A stretch of DNA of 64,000 bases from Anthostomella pinea. Lineage: Eukaryota; Ascomycota; Sordariomycetes; Xylariales; Xylariaceae. Made by a program: the position numbers and the translations under genes. The notes beneath the pieces were generated by a model, which searched no databases, was not told the DNA's origin, and saw nothing but the letters and a program-made list of their open reading frames with translations. Where the stretch lies: positions 1,116,001 through 1,180,000 of the forward strand of contig CAUWAG010000013.1 of the NCBI GenBank assembly GCA_963556695.1, in the 5' to 3' direction. Below are positions 21,971-33,035 of this stretch, in pieces (the stretch's first letter is position 1; every line of letters starts with the position of its first letter).

Positions 21971-23820
21971 GATGACAAGCGAGCGGCAATTACAAGCGAA
22001 CGGCAACTTTTTACCAGCCACTTAACCTTGTCATTAAGGCTCCTAATTGATCAACTAACAACAATGGTATTGCATTATAGCAAATCAGACCTATAGCTTG
22101 CTGTCCAAGTTAAATGATACGACCCTCATATTATTATTGGCAAGCTTTCTAAGACTTTCTGCGTCACATATAATACCTTAAAGGCTAGAATTGCCGGCCG
22201 ACTATCACAACCCGATAGCATGCCCAATACTTTAAAACTTACAGTTTCCAAAAAGAATGCCGTTCTTTCCTTCATTCTTGACCTTGATACGCAAGCATTT
22301 CCACCCTGGCATAGTTATATTAAAGATATAGCAAATCAATTGTTGGGAGCACATGAGGCTGGATGCGTTAGAAAGAACTGGACGCAGAACTTCATTAAAC
22401 GCACACCAGGCCCCTAGACGCGTTTTTATCAGAGGATAGACTACTAAAGGGTCTTGAAAGAAGATTCAGACACATATCGCGCATGGTTTCAACAAATTGT
22501 GGCAGTAATTGCGAAACATAGTATCCAAGACGCGGATATTTATAACTTTGACAAGACTGGGTTTATGATGGGCATTATTGGGTCTGGTATGGTCATTACA
22601 AGTGGCAAAAGACGTGGCAGGTCTAAACAAGCTCAGCAAGGTAACAGGGGATGGTCTACAGCAATCTCTGCTATCAATGCTGATGGTTGGGTGGTCCCGT
22701 CATTCATTATTTTCTAGGGCAAAACCCACCTTTCGTCATAGTATTGCGACACAACATTACCATACAATTAGAAGGTGGCCGTGTCTGACAACGGGTGGAC
22801 TACGGATGAGCTTGATTTGAAATAGATTCAGCATTTCAACAAGTATACCAGACTGCGTATGACCGCCAGTAAACGCCTCCTCATCCTAGATGGCCACAAA
22901 AGCTATTATTCCCAGGTCTTTGAGAATTATTGTTAGAATAATGACATCATTATCCTTTGTATGCCTGCCCACTCGTCATACAGGCTCCAGTCTTTAAATG
23001 TTAGCTATTTTAGCCCGCTTAAACGAGCTTACGGTTGCATAATTGAGGATCTCATCCGGCGTTATATAACGCACGTTTCAAAAGAGGACTTCCTTGCAAC
23101 ATTTTGTGAAACACACAACGCTGTTATGATGCCAGGAAATATTCGAGCAGGTTTTAGTGCCACTGGGCTTGTTCCTTTTGACCCAGAAAGTGTCATTTCG
23201 AAACTGGATGCTGTCGCTGTCGTACGAACACCGTCGCCAGACCCCAATCTGCCACCCATTACTTGGACTTCGAAGACGCCTACCACCATCAACGAAGCAG
23301 TCAACCAATTGGTTCATATCCGAAATCGAGTCAGAAACCACCAGGGAAGCTCACCTACATCAATAATTGATGCATTGAGCTCGTTTTCAAAGGCTACATA
23401 CGGTCTTATGCACAAGGTCGCTTTGGTTGATTCCCGGGTCCGCGAGCTAGAGGAGGCCAATCACCTACTAAGTAAACGCCGGAGGACAAAAAACAAACGT
23501 CTAGTGAAAGGAGGAGTACTTTCTGTTGAAGATGCAGTAGGTCTCCAGGCTGTAAAGGATGGTGGTGAGCTGGCAAGACAGGAAATGGGTGAAGGTAGTC
23601 GTCGTCCGAGGAGGGCAGCAGCGCGTGAGCGACGTTGTGGCGTTTACGGCAACACTGGCCATAATGCGCGAACTTGTACAATAGAGATAGAAACGTCTGA
23701 AGAAGAAGAATCCGATTAATTAGATTGAATTAAATGCGTTGTGGTCGAGTTATTTGACATGTTGGTTAGAAGATTGGTGAAAAGTTGCCGTTCGCTTGTA
23801 ATTGCCGCTCGCTTGTGACC
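21971..23820 (+). mobile_element. Fot1/pogo-like DNA transposon, degraded copy
   Basis: 1850 bp, the same length as the intact copy at 53970-55819, with ~40-bp terminal inverted repeats containing CAAGCGAGCGGCAATTACAA. The right TA target duplication is intact (23821-23822); the left one is mutated to GA and the first TIR bases are altered. From 23161 to the end it is ~98% identical to the other copy (about 15 differences in 660 bp), but sampled stretches of the first ~1.1 kb differ at roughly 15% of sites, mostly transitions, and carry stop codons. Equal length implies no net indels. Confidence 0.9.
22064..23719 (+). pseudogene. degraded Fot1-like transposase
   Basis: Collinear with the 551-codon transposase at 54063-55718 with no length change. 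In-frame stops occur from the N-terminal half onward, for example in the stretch equivalent to GLRTRFHRRMDYERV (22417-22447). Open frames survive at 22454-22717 (FDKTGF replaces the catalytic FDETGF surroundings) and from 22961 onward. In the C-terminal zinc knuckle the second Cys is Tyr (CGVYGNTGHNARTC), so even that module is damaged. Confidence 0.88.
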
Positions 23821-23857
23821 TACGTTAATCCAGATCACAAGTATAAATTTAGAGATA

Positions 23858-24871
23858 ATGGAATAAGCAGACAGGAATACTTAGCTCTAGTTGAACACGA
23901 CATTCCTAAAGCTTATTCCCTTGTGCTTATGCCCATTTGACAAGTGTACCCTTGTTTCCTGGACGGGTGGTGTACGGAGACTTGTGAGGGTTCAGTGTAT
24001 CACTACCTACATTGTCCTCATCCTACCCTGGGCACACAGACCAAGCCCTCTCCCTTATATATCCCTACTGTTCACCTCACCTTTTATCGAGGTCTGATCT
24101 CCCACTCCTCCAACTCCCTCTCCTCCACCCATGAAGCTGGCCACCTTCGGTCACGGCAATCAAGTATATATGCGAGGCAAACCCCCCATAATCAGGAGGC
24201 AGCACCTACGCAGACGCTGTCAGCATCCACGCTATGACCGCTTGCAACAAACCCCAACTCCCTCGACTCATTCAACTTCCTTTCCACCTCCACCGAGGCC
24301 TCTCATCTTTGCCTTTTCGGTAGGCCAAAAGTGATCTCGTCTTTCACTCTGACCACTGCTGGTCTTGCACACCTGCATCGGTCAATCAGCACTCATCACC
24401 TGATCCCTTGAGGCAGCACCATCTGGCTTGCTCCTTCCGAGATAGCAGGCTAGCTGCACTTCAGTACGTCTCTTCTCCAAAAACCCAAACTTGCATGTCT
24501 CGCTGTCACTCACACACCGCTGCAGATCAAGCATCAGCTATTCACACGTCGCCTCACCTCGGTCTGGTCAATTTACCTAACTCCTACCTCCGATATCCTC
24601 GACACTTCCAACACCGCTCTATAACATCGCCGCCACTTGGAGTACAACTCCTGGTCCATCACCATGGACAGACAGTTCAAGAGGGAGGAGTATACCCCTG
24701 AGCTTTGAGTGAGTGTCAACATATCTGCATACACTGAACCCTCATAAGTCTCCGTACACGACCCTTTCAGCAAGCAACGGTATATTCATCAAATCAGTAT
24801 GAGCATACCGCAATAAGCAGTTTGATTTTGATCAACCATGCTTGACGCTTATTCGAAGGCGCTTATTCCAA
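23858..24871. mobile_element. non-autonomous inverted-repeat element I, flanked by TA
   Basis: The left end reads ATGGAATAAGC (from 23858) and the right end, reverse complemented, reads TTGGAATAAGC (to 24871). Each side abuts TA (23856-23857, 24872-24873). Further imperfect AATAAGC copies lie just inside both ends. It encodes nothing recognisable and carries element H inside it. Boundaries rest on short, slightly mismatched ends. Confidence 0.55.
23975..24754. mobile_element. non-autonomous inverted-repeat element H nested in element I
   Basis: ~26-bp inverted repeats beginning CGGAGACTT(G/A)TGAGGG and continuing TTCAGTGTAT lie at 23975 and, inverted, ending at 24754; both abut TA (23973-23974, 24755-24756). 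A third, diverged copy of the same end, CAGAGACTTATGAGGG, lies near 24919 outside the element. The interior is GC-moderate with no transposase signature. Confidence 0.65.
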
Positions 24872-25484
24872 TATTTCTAACTACGCTACCGGTGGTCTGG
24901 AATCTTGCCAACATGCGCGTACAGAGACTTATGAGGGCTGAGTGTATCTCGCGTTCCCAAGGTGAGCTAACATGACATTTAATTAGTGCGTCAGCTGAGG
25001 TTGTCACCATCGAAGCTCCTTCAGGACGGCAGTTCGCAATTCGCGCACGTCCACTCGCACATTTCTCCGTCTAAACAAACCTTTTTTTGATATAATATAT
25101 GAAAATAAGATTTTGTTTTGATTACTTAGTTTTTAAGTAATAAAATTACTGTAAATTATGTATTTAAAGACCGTTACGGTTAAATAAACTAAATATTAAA
25201 ATCAATTGTAAAATAAATATGCAAATAGTATGTAGTTAACCGATATATTAAAACAGTTAAAACAAATTTTATTAAAAATATAATTTTTTTAGAGTACTAA
25301 TTATTATTAGTAGTCAATTGGTTTTTTATTATCTTTAATATTAAAACTAAGACGTAGTATTTGTTATATTATTATTTTAACTAGCAAGATATATGTTTAA
25401 GCTAAGTTTCAATTATTTTAAAGAATTAAAAATATTTATGGTTATTGAAAACGTTTTTCTAATCAAAGATTTAAATATGATTAT

Positions 25485-25686
25485 TGTGGGAACAGGCTTG
25501 AACGATCAATCATAATACTCGAGTATGGTGTCAAGGTCATGATGTTGCTGATGGTTGGATTGGGAAGTCTAGCTGGACCTGCAGGTCTGGCTAAGTGACC
25601 TCACAATCTGGTATCTAATCTCTTATCTAATCATACATGTGGGTTCTGTATGGATGGTTTGACTGTTGGATTACATAGATTCAACA
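25485..25686 (+). mobile_element. solo LTR, family B, TSD ATTAT
   Basis: 202 bp beginning TGTGGGAACAGGCTTGAAC and ending AGATTCAACA, with exact duplications ATTAT at 25480-25484 and 25687-25691. Reverse-complement relative of 20300-20502. Confidence 0.82.
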
Positions 25687-26077
25687 ATTATTTTAAAAAA
25701 AAGCTTATTTTAATGTTAGTTAAGAAAATCATATAAATAACCAAATTTTGATAAATAGGTATACAATAAGTTTTTAGATTTTTTCTGGTAACGTTATCTG
25801 TTGAATTTTCTAACTATTAAAATATATAGCTTTATTTTTATTTAAAGCGGAATATGTTGTTTTAAAAGGAATAGGTAAAATGTTAATATGTTTATATAAG
25901 ATGTTTTTTTTAGAAACAAAGCCGTAAATTTGAGTTATGTTGTAAATATCTTTATTATATTAATTAATAACTAAGTACTTAAAAGGATAGTTAAATTATT
26001 GTTTTTTTATAAACCGGGAAATTATATAAATATAGGTTGTTATTATTGAAAAAGAGATGTATATAAAAGTCAAGTAT

Positions 26078-26307
26078 TGTGATGGTGCAGCTACTATCAG
26101 GGCCTTGTCATGTGCACGTCACGTGACTTGGCCAACGTTGTCCCCTTCCAAAAGGTGAGCGTTGTGGAGCTGGTCGCACAGATCTATTACACCACCCAAT
26201 TTGGCTAGGGGACCTGATCTTCTTTCCCTTCTCTCTACTAAGAGATTTTCGTACATATATAGTAATTGGAGCTCTTATGATCAACAACCCTTATACAGAA
26301 CGTGACA
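26078..26307 (+). mobile_element. solo LTR, family C, TSD AGTAT/AGTAC
   Basis: 230 bp beginning TGTGATGGTGCAGC and ending GAACGTGACA. Flanks AGTAT (26073-26077) and AGTAC (26308-26312) match at 4 of 5 positions, the difference being a transition. Shares CACGTGAC, CCAATTTGG and GATCTTCTTTCCCTT-like blocks with 20867-21121. Confidence 0.78.
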
Positions 26308-26622
26308 AGTACGAATAATATATATGTTTATTAAAAATAACTTAATAGATTTTTTCAACAAAAATTAATACTTTTTATTACATTTAATGTTTTAAGACCT
26401 AAAGGGCATTAAATAAACATAATAATAATAATAGTTTTTACAGTTTTTTTGACCGGAGTTTTGATTTCTTGTTATATATAATATAATAATAAGCTTATAA
26501 TGAAGTTATATATATATATATTTATATTTATACGTTAAAGTTTTTTTTAATAGTATTTGAAGCAGTTATATATTTTTCTTTTATAATTTAAAATAACTAA
26601 TCGTATTATAGTTAAAAAGGCA

Positions 26623-27003
26623 TGTAAGTTATAAATACGTAATAGATAATTATAAAACCTAATAATACTTGATTTTTATACTAGTGTAAAAAAACCTAGG
26701 AAAAGGGGTTAATATGACGGAACGCTCACCATAACCACCATGTCACGGCTCTTCCTCCCAAAAGGATGTCGAATATCAAGCGTGGCAGCTTGACATTCAA
26801 TGGTGGTACATGTACTCATGTGCGGGCTCCAGGACTCACTACATGGGCTACCTGTACCAGACTATGACAGTTAAAATAACTTATATTAAACTTAAAAGGG
26901 GTAAAATCAGGTTACCCTTTTATTCGGTTTTAAAAGGTACAGAGTAACATCCTTCGACCCTTATTCGGTCTCGAAGAAGCTTTAATATGTAGTGTGTATA
27001 TAT
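26623..27003 (+). repeat. dispersed repeat A, copy 2, interrupted by a solo LTR
   Basis: Same repeat as 18632-18862, but 157 bp plus a 5-bp duplication are inserted after GGGGTTAA. Confidence 0.75.
26713..26869 (+). mobile_element. 157-bp solo LTR inserted in repeat A, TSD GTTAA
   Basis: Insert flanked by exact GTTAA at 26708-26712 and 26870-26874. It starts TATGACGGAACG and ends GACTATGACA. One G-to-A change from TGTGACGG would give the usual TG...CA LTR ends. The uninterrupted copy of repeat A at 18632 supplies the pre-insertion sequence. Confidence 0.75.
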
Positions 27004-29717
27004 ATAGATAGATATACCCCTTTATAGGGTTAGATATCTTCATTTTCACACAGATATCAACGAATTCACACACTATCAGACCTTCTATACCATCCACAGA
27101 CCACCCACTATCTGACCAACTGAACAGACCTTCGATACGAACCACTTGAGAAAAAACGTGAGTAAGTTCCTGCAGGATCCATCTTACGATGGCACCGAAG
27201 TCCACAAGGGACATATCATATCTTTTAGACAGTCGTTTCACAGCAACATAATTACATAATCACCACTGAGAGTCAACCCATATGGTCGATCAATGCAGCA
27301 AATCGTAACTCGGCAGCCTCTAGTATCTCTCTCGACGAACCCTAGTGCAAAGCTTCTTCCTACAGGATACTCTTCTAGTGGCTCACGAGTCCATAACATC
27401 CTTGCGTATCTCAATGTGGCTGATGCCTCTCGCATCACTCTGGTTGACATGTACCACCCTTGGGGCGCTCTGCCGCCGCGGAGTCTAGAGATTGCGCAAT
27501 ATACGGGAGCCACCTCAAGCGCCATAGGCTAAATTCGGGCTGTGAACAAGTTTGCCCTTCATTGCCACCAATTTATCCGACACGCCATCTTCCCCTGTTG
27601 CATTAACATCCCGTTGTAGATCTACGCATTTAACATACCGTGTTCATTTCACGCAGAACGTTGGACACGTCACATCTTCCAACTTAGTAACGAGGAAGAG
27701 AAATGGGATACAAACCGGCGTAGACAACTAAAGGTATGAAGGCCGTGTGGTGTTACGACGAACGATCAGTTGAGAATGTGAATGGTCTTGCCCGTTGGCA
27801 TGAATTGGGCCTCGTGCCCCGTTCAAAGGACATCATCTCTCATGGAGGAACTCACAGCAACTCGAGGTAAAAAACTCAAACAGAAGCGTCAGTGTGTCTG
27901 TATTGGCATTTACAGATGACCGTCGCCTCGATTCAGGAACTTATCATCCACGTGAGGTACCTAAGTGTACATAACTGAGTGACTACTCGGCTGCATTGCG
28001 CCCCGAAGTTACATTAGGTAAGAATATTCCGTAAGTATTAAAAAAAATGTAGCTCTACCAAGACCCCTCTTACCTAACGAGCAGTTGACAAGATAAGACA
28101 ACACAGCCAAGATCGAATGAATAGCTTGAGCCCACCAGGGCAACTTTCTGGAAGAAGGCCCCGTACCATATTTCTCGCTGGCCTAACGCAGCTTACGCAC
28201 GTTATTGCCCAGTACGACGAGATGCGATTCTGGCTATAGAAGGCATGATCGAAGTAGAGATGTATGGAACTCACTGCCTCCGTGAGACGGCATTATACTC
28301 GATTCTTTATATCGTGGCTTTTGCCAATGACTACGGTAGCGTGCACTCGCTGTTGGCTTGTGTGCTAGCACGTCAGCAGCTGATATTGACGCAGGTCGTC
28401 GGCAAAATCAAGCCTCGAGGAGCGGCATGGCGTATGTTCATCCTAAAATGGATGAGCACGTTGGTCCCAGAACTAAGTGGCTGGGCTGGGGCTCCGAGGA
28501 CTGTAATATCGCCCCCTGTTTTGATTGTGGCACTGTCGGCCTTGAGTGTGATTTGCATACAAGCGCACCTAGAGGAGAAGGGTAAACTCTGCCAGTGGTG
28601 GTTATGGTTCAATCAAAACATTGAAATTGGCTCCTAATCTCTCAATCACGCTTGTTGACCGTTAATGGCTTCTGGCGACTCCCATTGTATGCGAGACCAA
28701 AAGGTTTCTGGGTAAGATGACAAGGCACTTTGAGAGTCTGGGGGCGCTGGATTGAACACGCGCAAGACACTATCTGTCAGGATGACATTGCGCCGCGTGG
28801 ACAGTTCACCGGGATGCATTGCAGAGGATCCCTCCGCGATCAAGCGACTGGCACTATGCAAGACTATTTCACCGCTGGATGAACGAACACGATACGATAG
28901 ACTCTTCCGACAACACGTACGGGTTCAAGTGTCAAGTCATGCTCTCCAGTTTGATGAGTTGAGTACCTTGACAGAGGATGCAAATCTTCAAAAGAGGACG
29001 AGCTAGGGAAGGTCGCATAGCCCGTTCGAAGAATTGATTGCAGTACTGCCTCTAGGTATCGACAGACAGCTACGATACATATTGAGGTCTCATAGTTCGG
29101 TACTGCCTTGGTTGCTAGCCCTCGAGAGTAGAAACGATACCGGTCATGTGTTATAGAAAGCGGCAAGGTCAGGAATGAGGAGATGGGCATGAATATTGAA
29201 CGGATGACAGTGACATATGGGATGCGACTACTGATGCGCAAGTCGGTGACCGAGGCCCTCCCGGAGCTCAATCGACCTACGAGACGCCCGTGATCACCTT
29301 ATATCCAACATTAAACCAACTTCAACACTCTTGCACATAGAATTTGCATGCCTCAATGTGACAGCAAATAATGTATCACAGCTCGCTTTCATTCGCAGGA
29401 CCAAGCCCGCGTGGATGCATTCCCTTCCCGATCCAAGGTCATCCCATCCCGTCTCAGTTGAGGAGAATCCAGCGACGTCAGTACCGCCATTGAGAGGGTA
29501 CGCGTAACAAAATCTAGTCATGGGGACTGATCAAGAGACAGCTGAGTTGAAGATTGCGCCATGATGACCGCGTTCGAAAGGAGGAGAGGTTCGAACTCCA
29601 TGATGATCTATTCCAAGCTTTCTGAGATGGACGACCTACATAAAAGCTGGTCATTTCGAGAAAAGTTCATGTTATCCTCATACGCAAGTTTAAACGGATA
29701 GTCGTCCATCATTCGCC
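27004..29717. other. 2.7-kb region without a supported gene
   Basis: Composition returns to genic levels. Short open frames at 27293-27532 (plus) and 28245-28637 (plus) have no motif, signal peptide or splice partner I can defend; at 28358-28585 a Cys-containing frame (DCNIAPCFDCGTVGLEC) is the most coding-like. I annotate no gene. Confidence 0.5.
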
Positions 29718-30843
29718 ATGCGCAGCTCCATCCTCCTCGCATCCGCCTCGCTCCTGAGCGGCCTCCATGCCCTTGCGGGATCATGGGGAGTTTCGGACCA
29801 GGGCGGCCCCGGATGGGACGACGAGTACTCCATCTGCGACAAGTACACAACCAGCATCCTCGGCGAAAACACGCTCGTCAACCAGGCCCTCCTGATGACG
29901 CTCTTCGTCAACACGGCATGGTCGGCAACTACACGACCCCGAATGTCGACGTCTACGTCCCTGGCGTCATCTGGCCGAGTGTGTTCTAGGGCAAGCGGAT
30001 TAACCAGATGCCGTACTTCAACGGGGAGCTCGCATCGTCCAACCTGAAGGAGGACATCGGGCACGGCGTTGCCATCATCTGGCTGGATGGGGGCGGACCC
30101 GCGGCCCTCCGGCAGAACTTGACTGCCTTCACTCAGGATAGCAACCAATGGTACGTGCCCAGCCCCTATTCCTCTCTCCCGCCAGCCATAATCACATAGT
30201 CGCCGGTAATGCCGAAATGGTAATAAGATTCCGCCCGCGGGCAACAGGCGCTTCTTCACGCATCTCCACGAGTACTTCGCGTACCTCCTCGGCTGCAGCC
30301 TCTACGGCAGCGTGGCAGACCTTTACAGCGGCAGCACCGACATGTACCTATGCACAAGTACATGGCCATCAGCGACTTCGAGGAGCAGTACACCAACACG
30401 CAGTTCGTGCTGTCGGGCGCGTCCCTCGGTTTTGATCAGGCGGCGCAGAAGTACATCGTGCAGGTGCTCAACTGGCTCTTCAGCCACCGTTGCTCCCCGC
30501 CCATGAGCGTGCCGAAATGGGCCCCCCCTGCGCTGCAGGCTATGTGCACTGATGTATGTCTCGGAGAGAGAAAGCCCCCTGGTTACCATGTTGAGAGTGG
30601 TCACTGACGAGGCTGTATTTGAGTTGCCCAGTGTATCCCAAGGCGGCTTGTGAGCTGTACGCACCGGTTGTTCAGCCAAGGTTTGTTTCAAATGGAAGTA
30701 TCTATGATGAGCAGGCGCAGCCACCGAATCAGCAGGGGGACGACTGGGACGACAAAAATGGTGATGGCGGGGACGACGAGAACGGTGACAGTTGGCAAGC
30801 AGAGAATGGGGATCATTGGGAGGGAAAGGGCCCTCGTGAGTGA
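29718..30843 (+). pseudogene. secreted protein gene, broken by frameshifts and a nonsense codon
   Basis: Begins with a signal peptide (MRSSILLASASLLSGLHALA) followed by GWDDEYSICDKYTTSILGEN and TLVNQALLMTLFVNTA. The protein then continues in another frame (MVGNYTTPNVDVYVPGVIW) after a one-base shift near 29917, hits TAG at 29987-29989 (probably a former CAG), and goes on with MPYFNGELASSN. An intron with GTACGT donor follows NQW near 30150; a second shift near 30348 precedes MHKYMAISDFEEQYTNTQF; a last intron (GTATGT ... GCCCAG) joins TD to VYPKAACELY and an Asp/Gly-rich tail. I recognise this as a fungal secreted type but cannot name it. Intact splice signals suggest recent loss; sequencing indels could explain the shifts but not the TAG. 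Confidence 0.7.
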
Positions 30844-31097
30844 AGATGTTATCCGGTACGGTTGTGGAGGGTTTATACATGATAGTACGAACCTGTGCCC
30901 GGCCTGCAAGTCAACCCTCTATATGAAGCGGTATAGTTACTTGCCTTTCAATACGACGGAGCAAATACTGTCTCGAATGACGGTTGATAATATTGGCAAC
31001 GATGTCGTTATTGTGGCAATTAAATATATTGATACTGGCTGGGTCCTAGACTTCCACCGGTCTGAGAACCGAGAAAATGGACTGGACAACCTAAATA

Positions 31098-33033
31098 ACA
31101 TCTCCCACCCCCCTGCGGACCACCCCCCCGCGGACCAGCGCGTTCTGACCCACAAACGCGTAATTCACCAACCACCAGGATTATGGTGATCCACCATCTA
31201 CACCATCACTTTTGCATCTTTTTTTTCACAAAGTACACTATTTGAATCCTTATCCACTGCTGAATCTCATGATGTCATTTTATGACCGTCAAATAAAAGC
31301 TGAAGCCGCCATTTTGGCCATCCAACGCGGAGCTCCAATCCGCTCGTCAGCCCTCGAATGGCAAATCAGTCGCTCGTACGTCAACCGACAAATCTCTGGC
31401 ACCCCAACGCGGAATGAGACCAGCGCTCTCCAACAGGCTCTCTCACCGTATCTCGAACATAAGCTGGCAAGCTGGGCCCTGGGGCAAGCACGGCTAGGGT
31501 ATTCTCCGGCGGTCTCTAAGTTCCGTCTCATGGCCCAGCGGATGCTCCATGCCACCGGGGATGCCCGAGAATTAGGGAAAAATTAGGCATCCAAGTTCCT
31601 GTCTCGAAACCCAGAAGTCAAGATAATGAAGTCTCGTGTTATCGATTATAACCGAGTGAATGGTGCTATAGCGGCAAATATCAACATTTTTTTCGATCGG
31701 TGTGACGCCCCTGACGTGGTTAACCTCATGCCAGCACGCTGGTACAATGTCGACGAAATGGGAATTGCCCAGGGGGTTGGGGACTCCTATTGGGTGGTCT
31801 CCGAGGCCTCCGGCAACGTGGTTATGAAAAAAGGGGTCGAGAAGGGTGAATGGATAACTGCCCTAGAGTGTGTGAGCAGATCTGGTGAGACCTTGCCGCC
31901 GCTGGTGATTCTTAAGGGGGTTAACGTACAAGCCCAGTGGTTTAGCAACCAAAATGAGGGCAAATTCACTGATTAGAGGTTTATTACGTCGCCCAATAGA
32001 TGGACCTCGAATCCCATTGCGTTAGAATGACTTCAACGTATCTTTATTCCTCACATTCGGGAGGTCCACAGCAACACATGGGTGGTTTTGGTGTGTGATG
32101 GCCACGACTCCCACACGAATGACGAGTTCCTAGCCACCTGCTTAAGAAACAAAGTATGGTTGATCTTTTATGAACCTCACTGCTCCCATATAGTCCAGAT
32201 GTTAGATGTGGGAGTCTTCAATTTGGTAAAGAAGAGGTTGAAGACCTTACTCCAGGAGACGCCCAGCGGCCGTCTGGGACTCAGGCCATCTAAGGAGGAG
32301 GTTTTGGAGTGCTACGAACAGGCCTGGAAGGACACAATGACGCTCCTCAACATCAGAATTGCCTGGAAAAAGACTGGGATTATTCCTCGCAACAAAGCGG
32401 AGGCGTTGAAGTCGAAATATGTGATTCTAGAGGACAAGGGGGTGGCCAGGGCACGCCAGAGGGACCCTAAGGCTTCCGAGCGAGCCACAACACCAGATTT
32501 TCTCGAGATGGTAGCTAAAACCATTATCACAACACCCTCTGGAAGCCGGGCTTTGCGGGAAAGTGCTCAAAAGCTCGAAAGAAAGGACCCTTCCTTTGGG
32601 GGGCCCTCTGAGCGCTTGTTGGTGCGGAAGGCTGGCAAGGCCATGGATGTTCAGGCTGCTCTCATTGCAAATCTACGGGCCAAATGTGAGCTGCTTGAGG
32701 CTTAAGTGGCTAAAAAGGCTAATACCACTCGAAAAGCAGTCAAACCAACACCAGGGGAACGATTTGTCACAATGGTTAACATAAGGGAGGCCAAAATGGA
32801 GCTGAGGAACAGGAGGGTCTATAGGGACTCCGCTGCAGGCAAAGAGGTCCCATAAGAGGTCCCTGGTGAAGATTTAGGGTCGGAATCGGATTCTAGGAGC
32901 TGTATTATGGTTAGAACACCACGACCTTAGTGTATTTAGCAACTGTGGTGGTTGTAGATGGCTTCATCTGAATGAGAGTGGTGTGGTGTAGAGTGGTCCG
33001 TGGGGGGGTGGTCCGCAGGGGGGGGTGAGATGT
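31098..33033 (+). mobile_element. pogo/Fot-type DNA transposon relic, second family
   Basis: 1936 bp bounded by ~40-bp terminal inverted repeats beginning ACATCTC and rich in CCCCCCTGCGGACCACC, with TA on both sides (31096-31097 and 33034-33035). Unrelated in its ends to the 1850-bp family. Carries one transposase reading frame (next entry). Confidence 0.88.
31269..32705 (+). pseudogene. pogo-type transposase interrupted only by three nonsense codons
   Basis: 478 codons in one frame from MMSFYDRQIKAEAAILAIQ. An N-terminal psq-like helix-turn-helix region is followed by a DDE superfamily core: WYNVDEMGIAQG (first Asp), VLVCDGHDSHTN (second Asp) and MLDVGVFNLVKK (third Asp, in the position of the usual LQPLDVGVF). 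Stops lie at 31584 (TAG), 31974 (TAG) and 32028 (TGA). Each stands where relatives have Trp: GKN-W before ASKFL, D-W-RF, and LE-W-L. No frameshift was found, so point mutation alone disabled it. Confidence 0.88.
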
Positions 33034-33035
33034 TA

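Larger units (their letters stand above)
24960..27020. repeat. AT-rich repeat block, right part
   Basis: After ~25,080 the sequence is again strongly AT-rich and non-coding, with three solo LTRs and repeat A copy 2 embedded. Nothing else is recognisable. Confidence 0.7.

Noticed and set aside
20300..25686. Inverted B repeats as long TIRs of one 5.4-kb element
   Set aside because: Each copy has its own exact 5-bp duplication (AGAAC, ATTAT), so they are independent LTR insertions.
26709..26874. TTAA-flanked insert as a piggyBac MITE
   Set aside because: The duplication is five bases (GTTAA) and no inverted ends match; a small solo LTR explains it better.
18632..27003. The two A repeats as LTRs of one ~8-kb retrotransposon
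   Set aside because: No matching target duplication at the outer ends, and the interior is a mix of unrelated solo LTRs and DNA transposons rather than gag-pol.
29585..29606. GGTTCGAACTCC as a tRNA B-box
   Set aside because: No A-box at proper spacing and no cloverleaf could be folded around it; a similar GGTTCGAGTCC near 47490 fails for the same reason.
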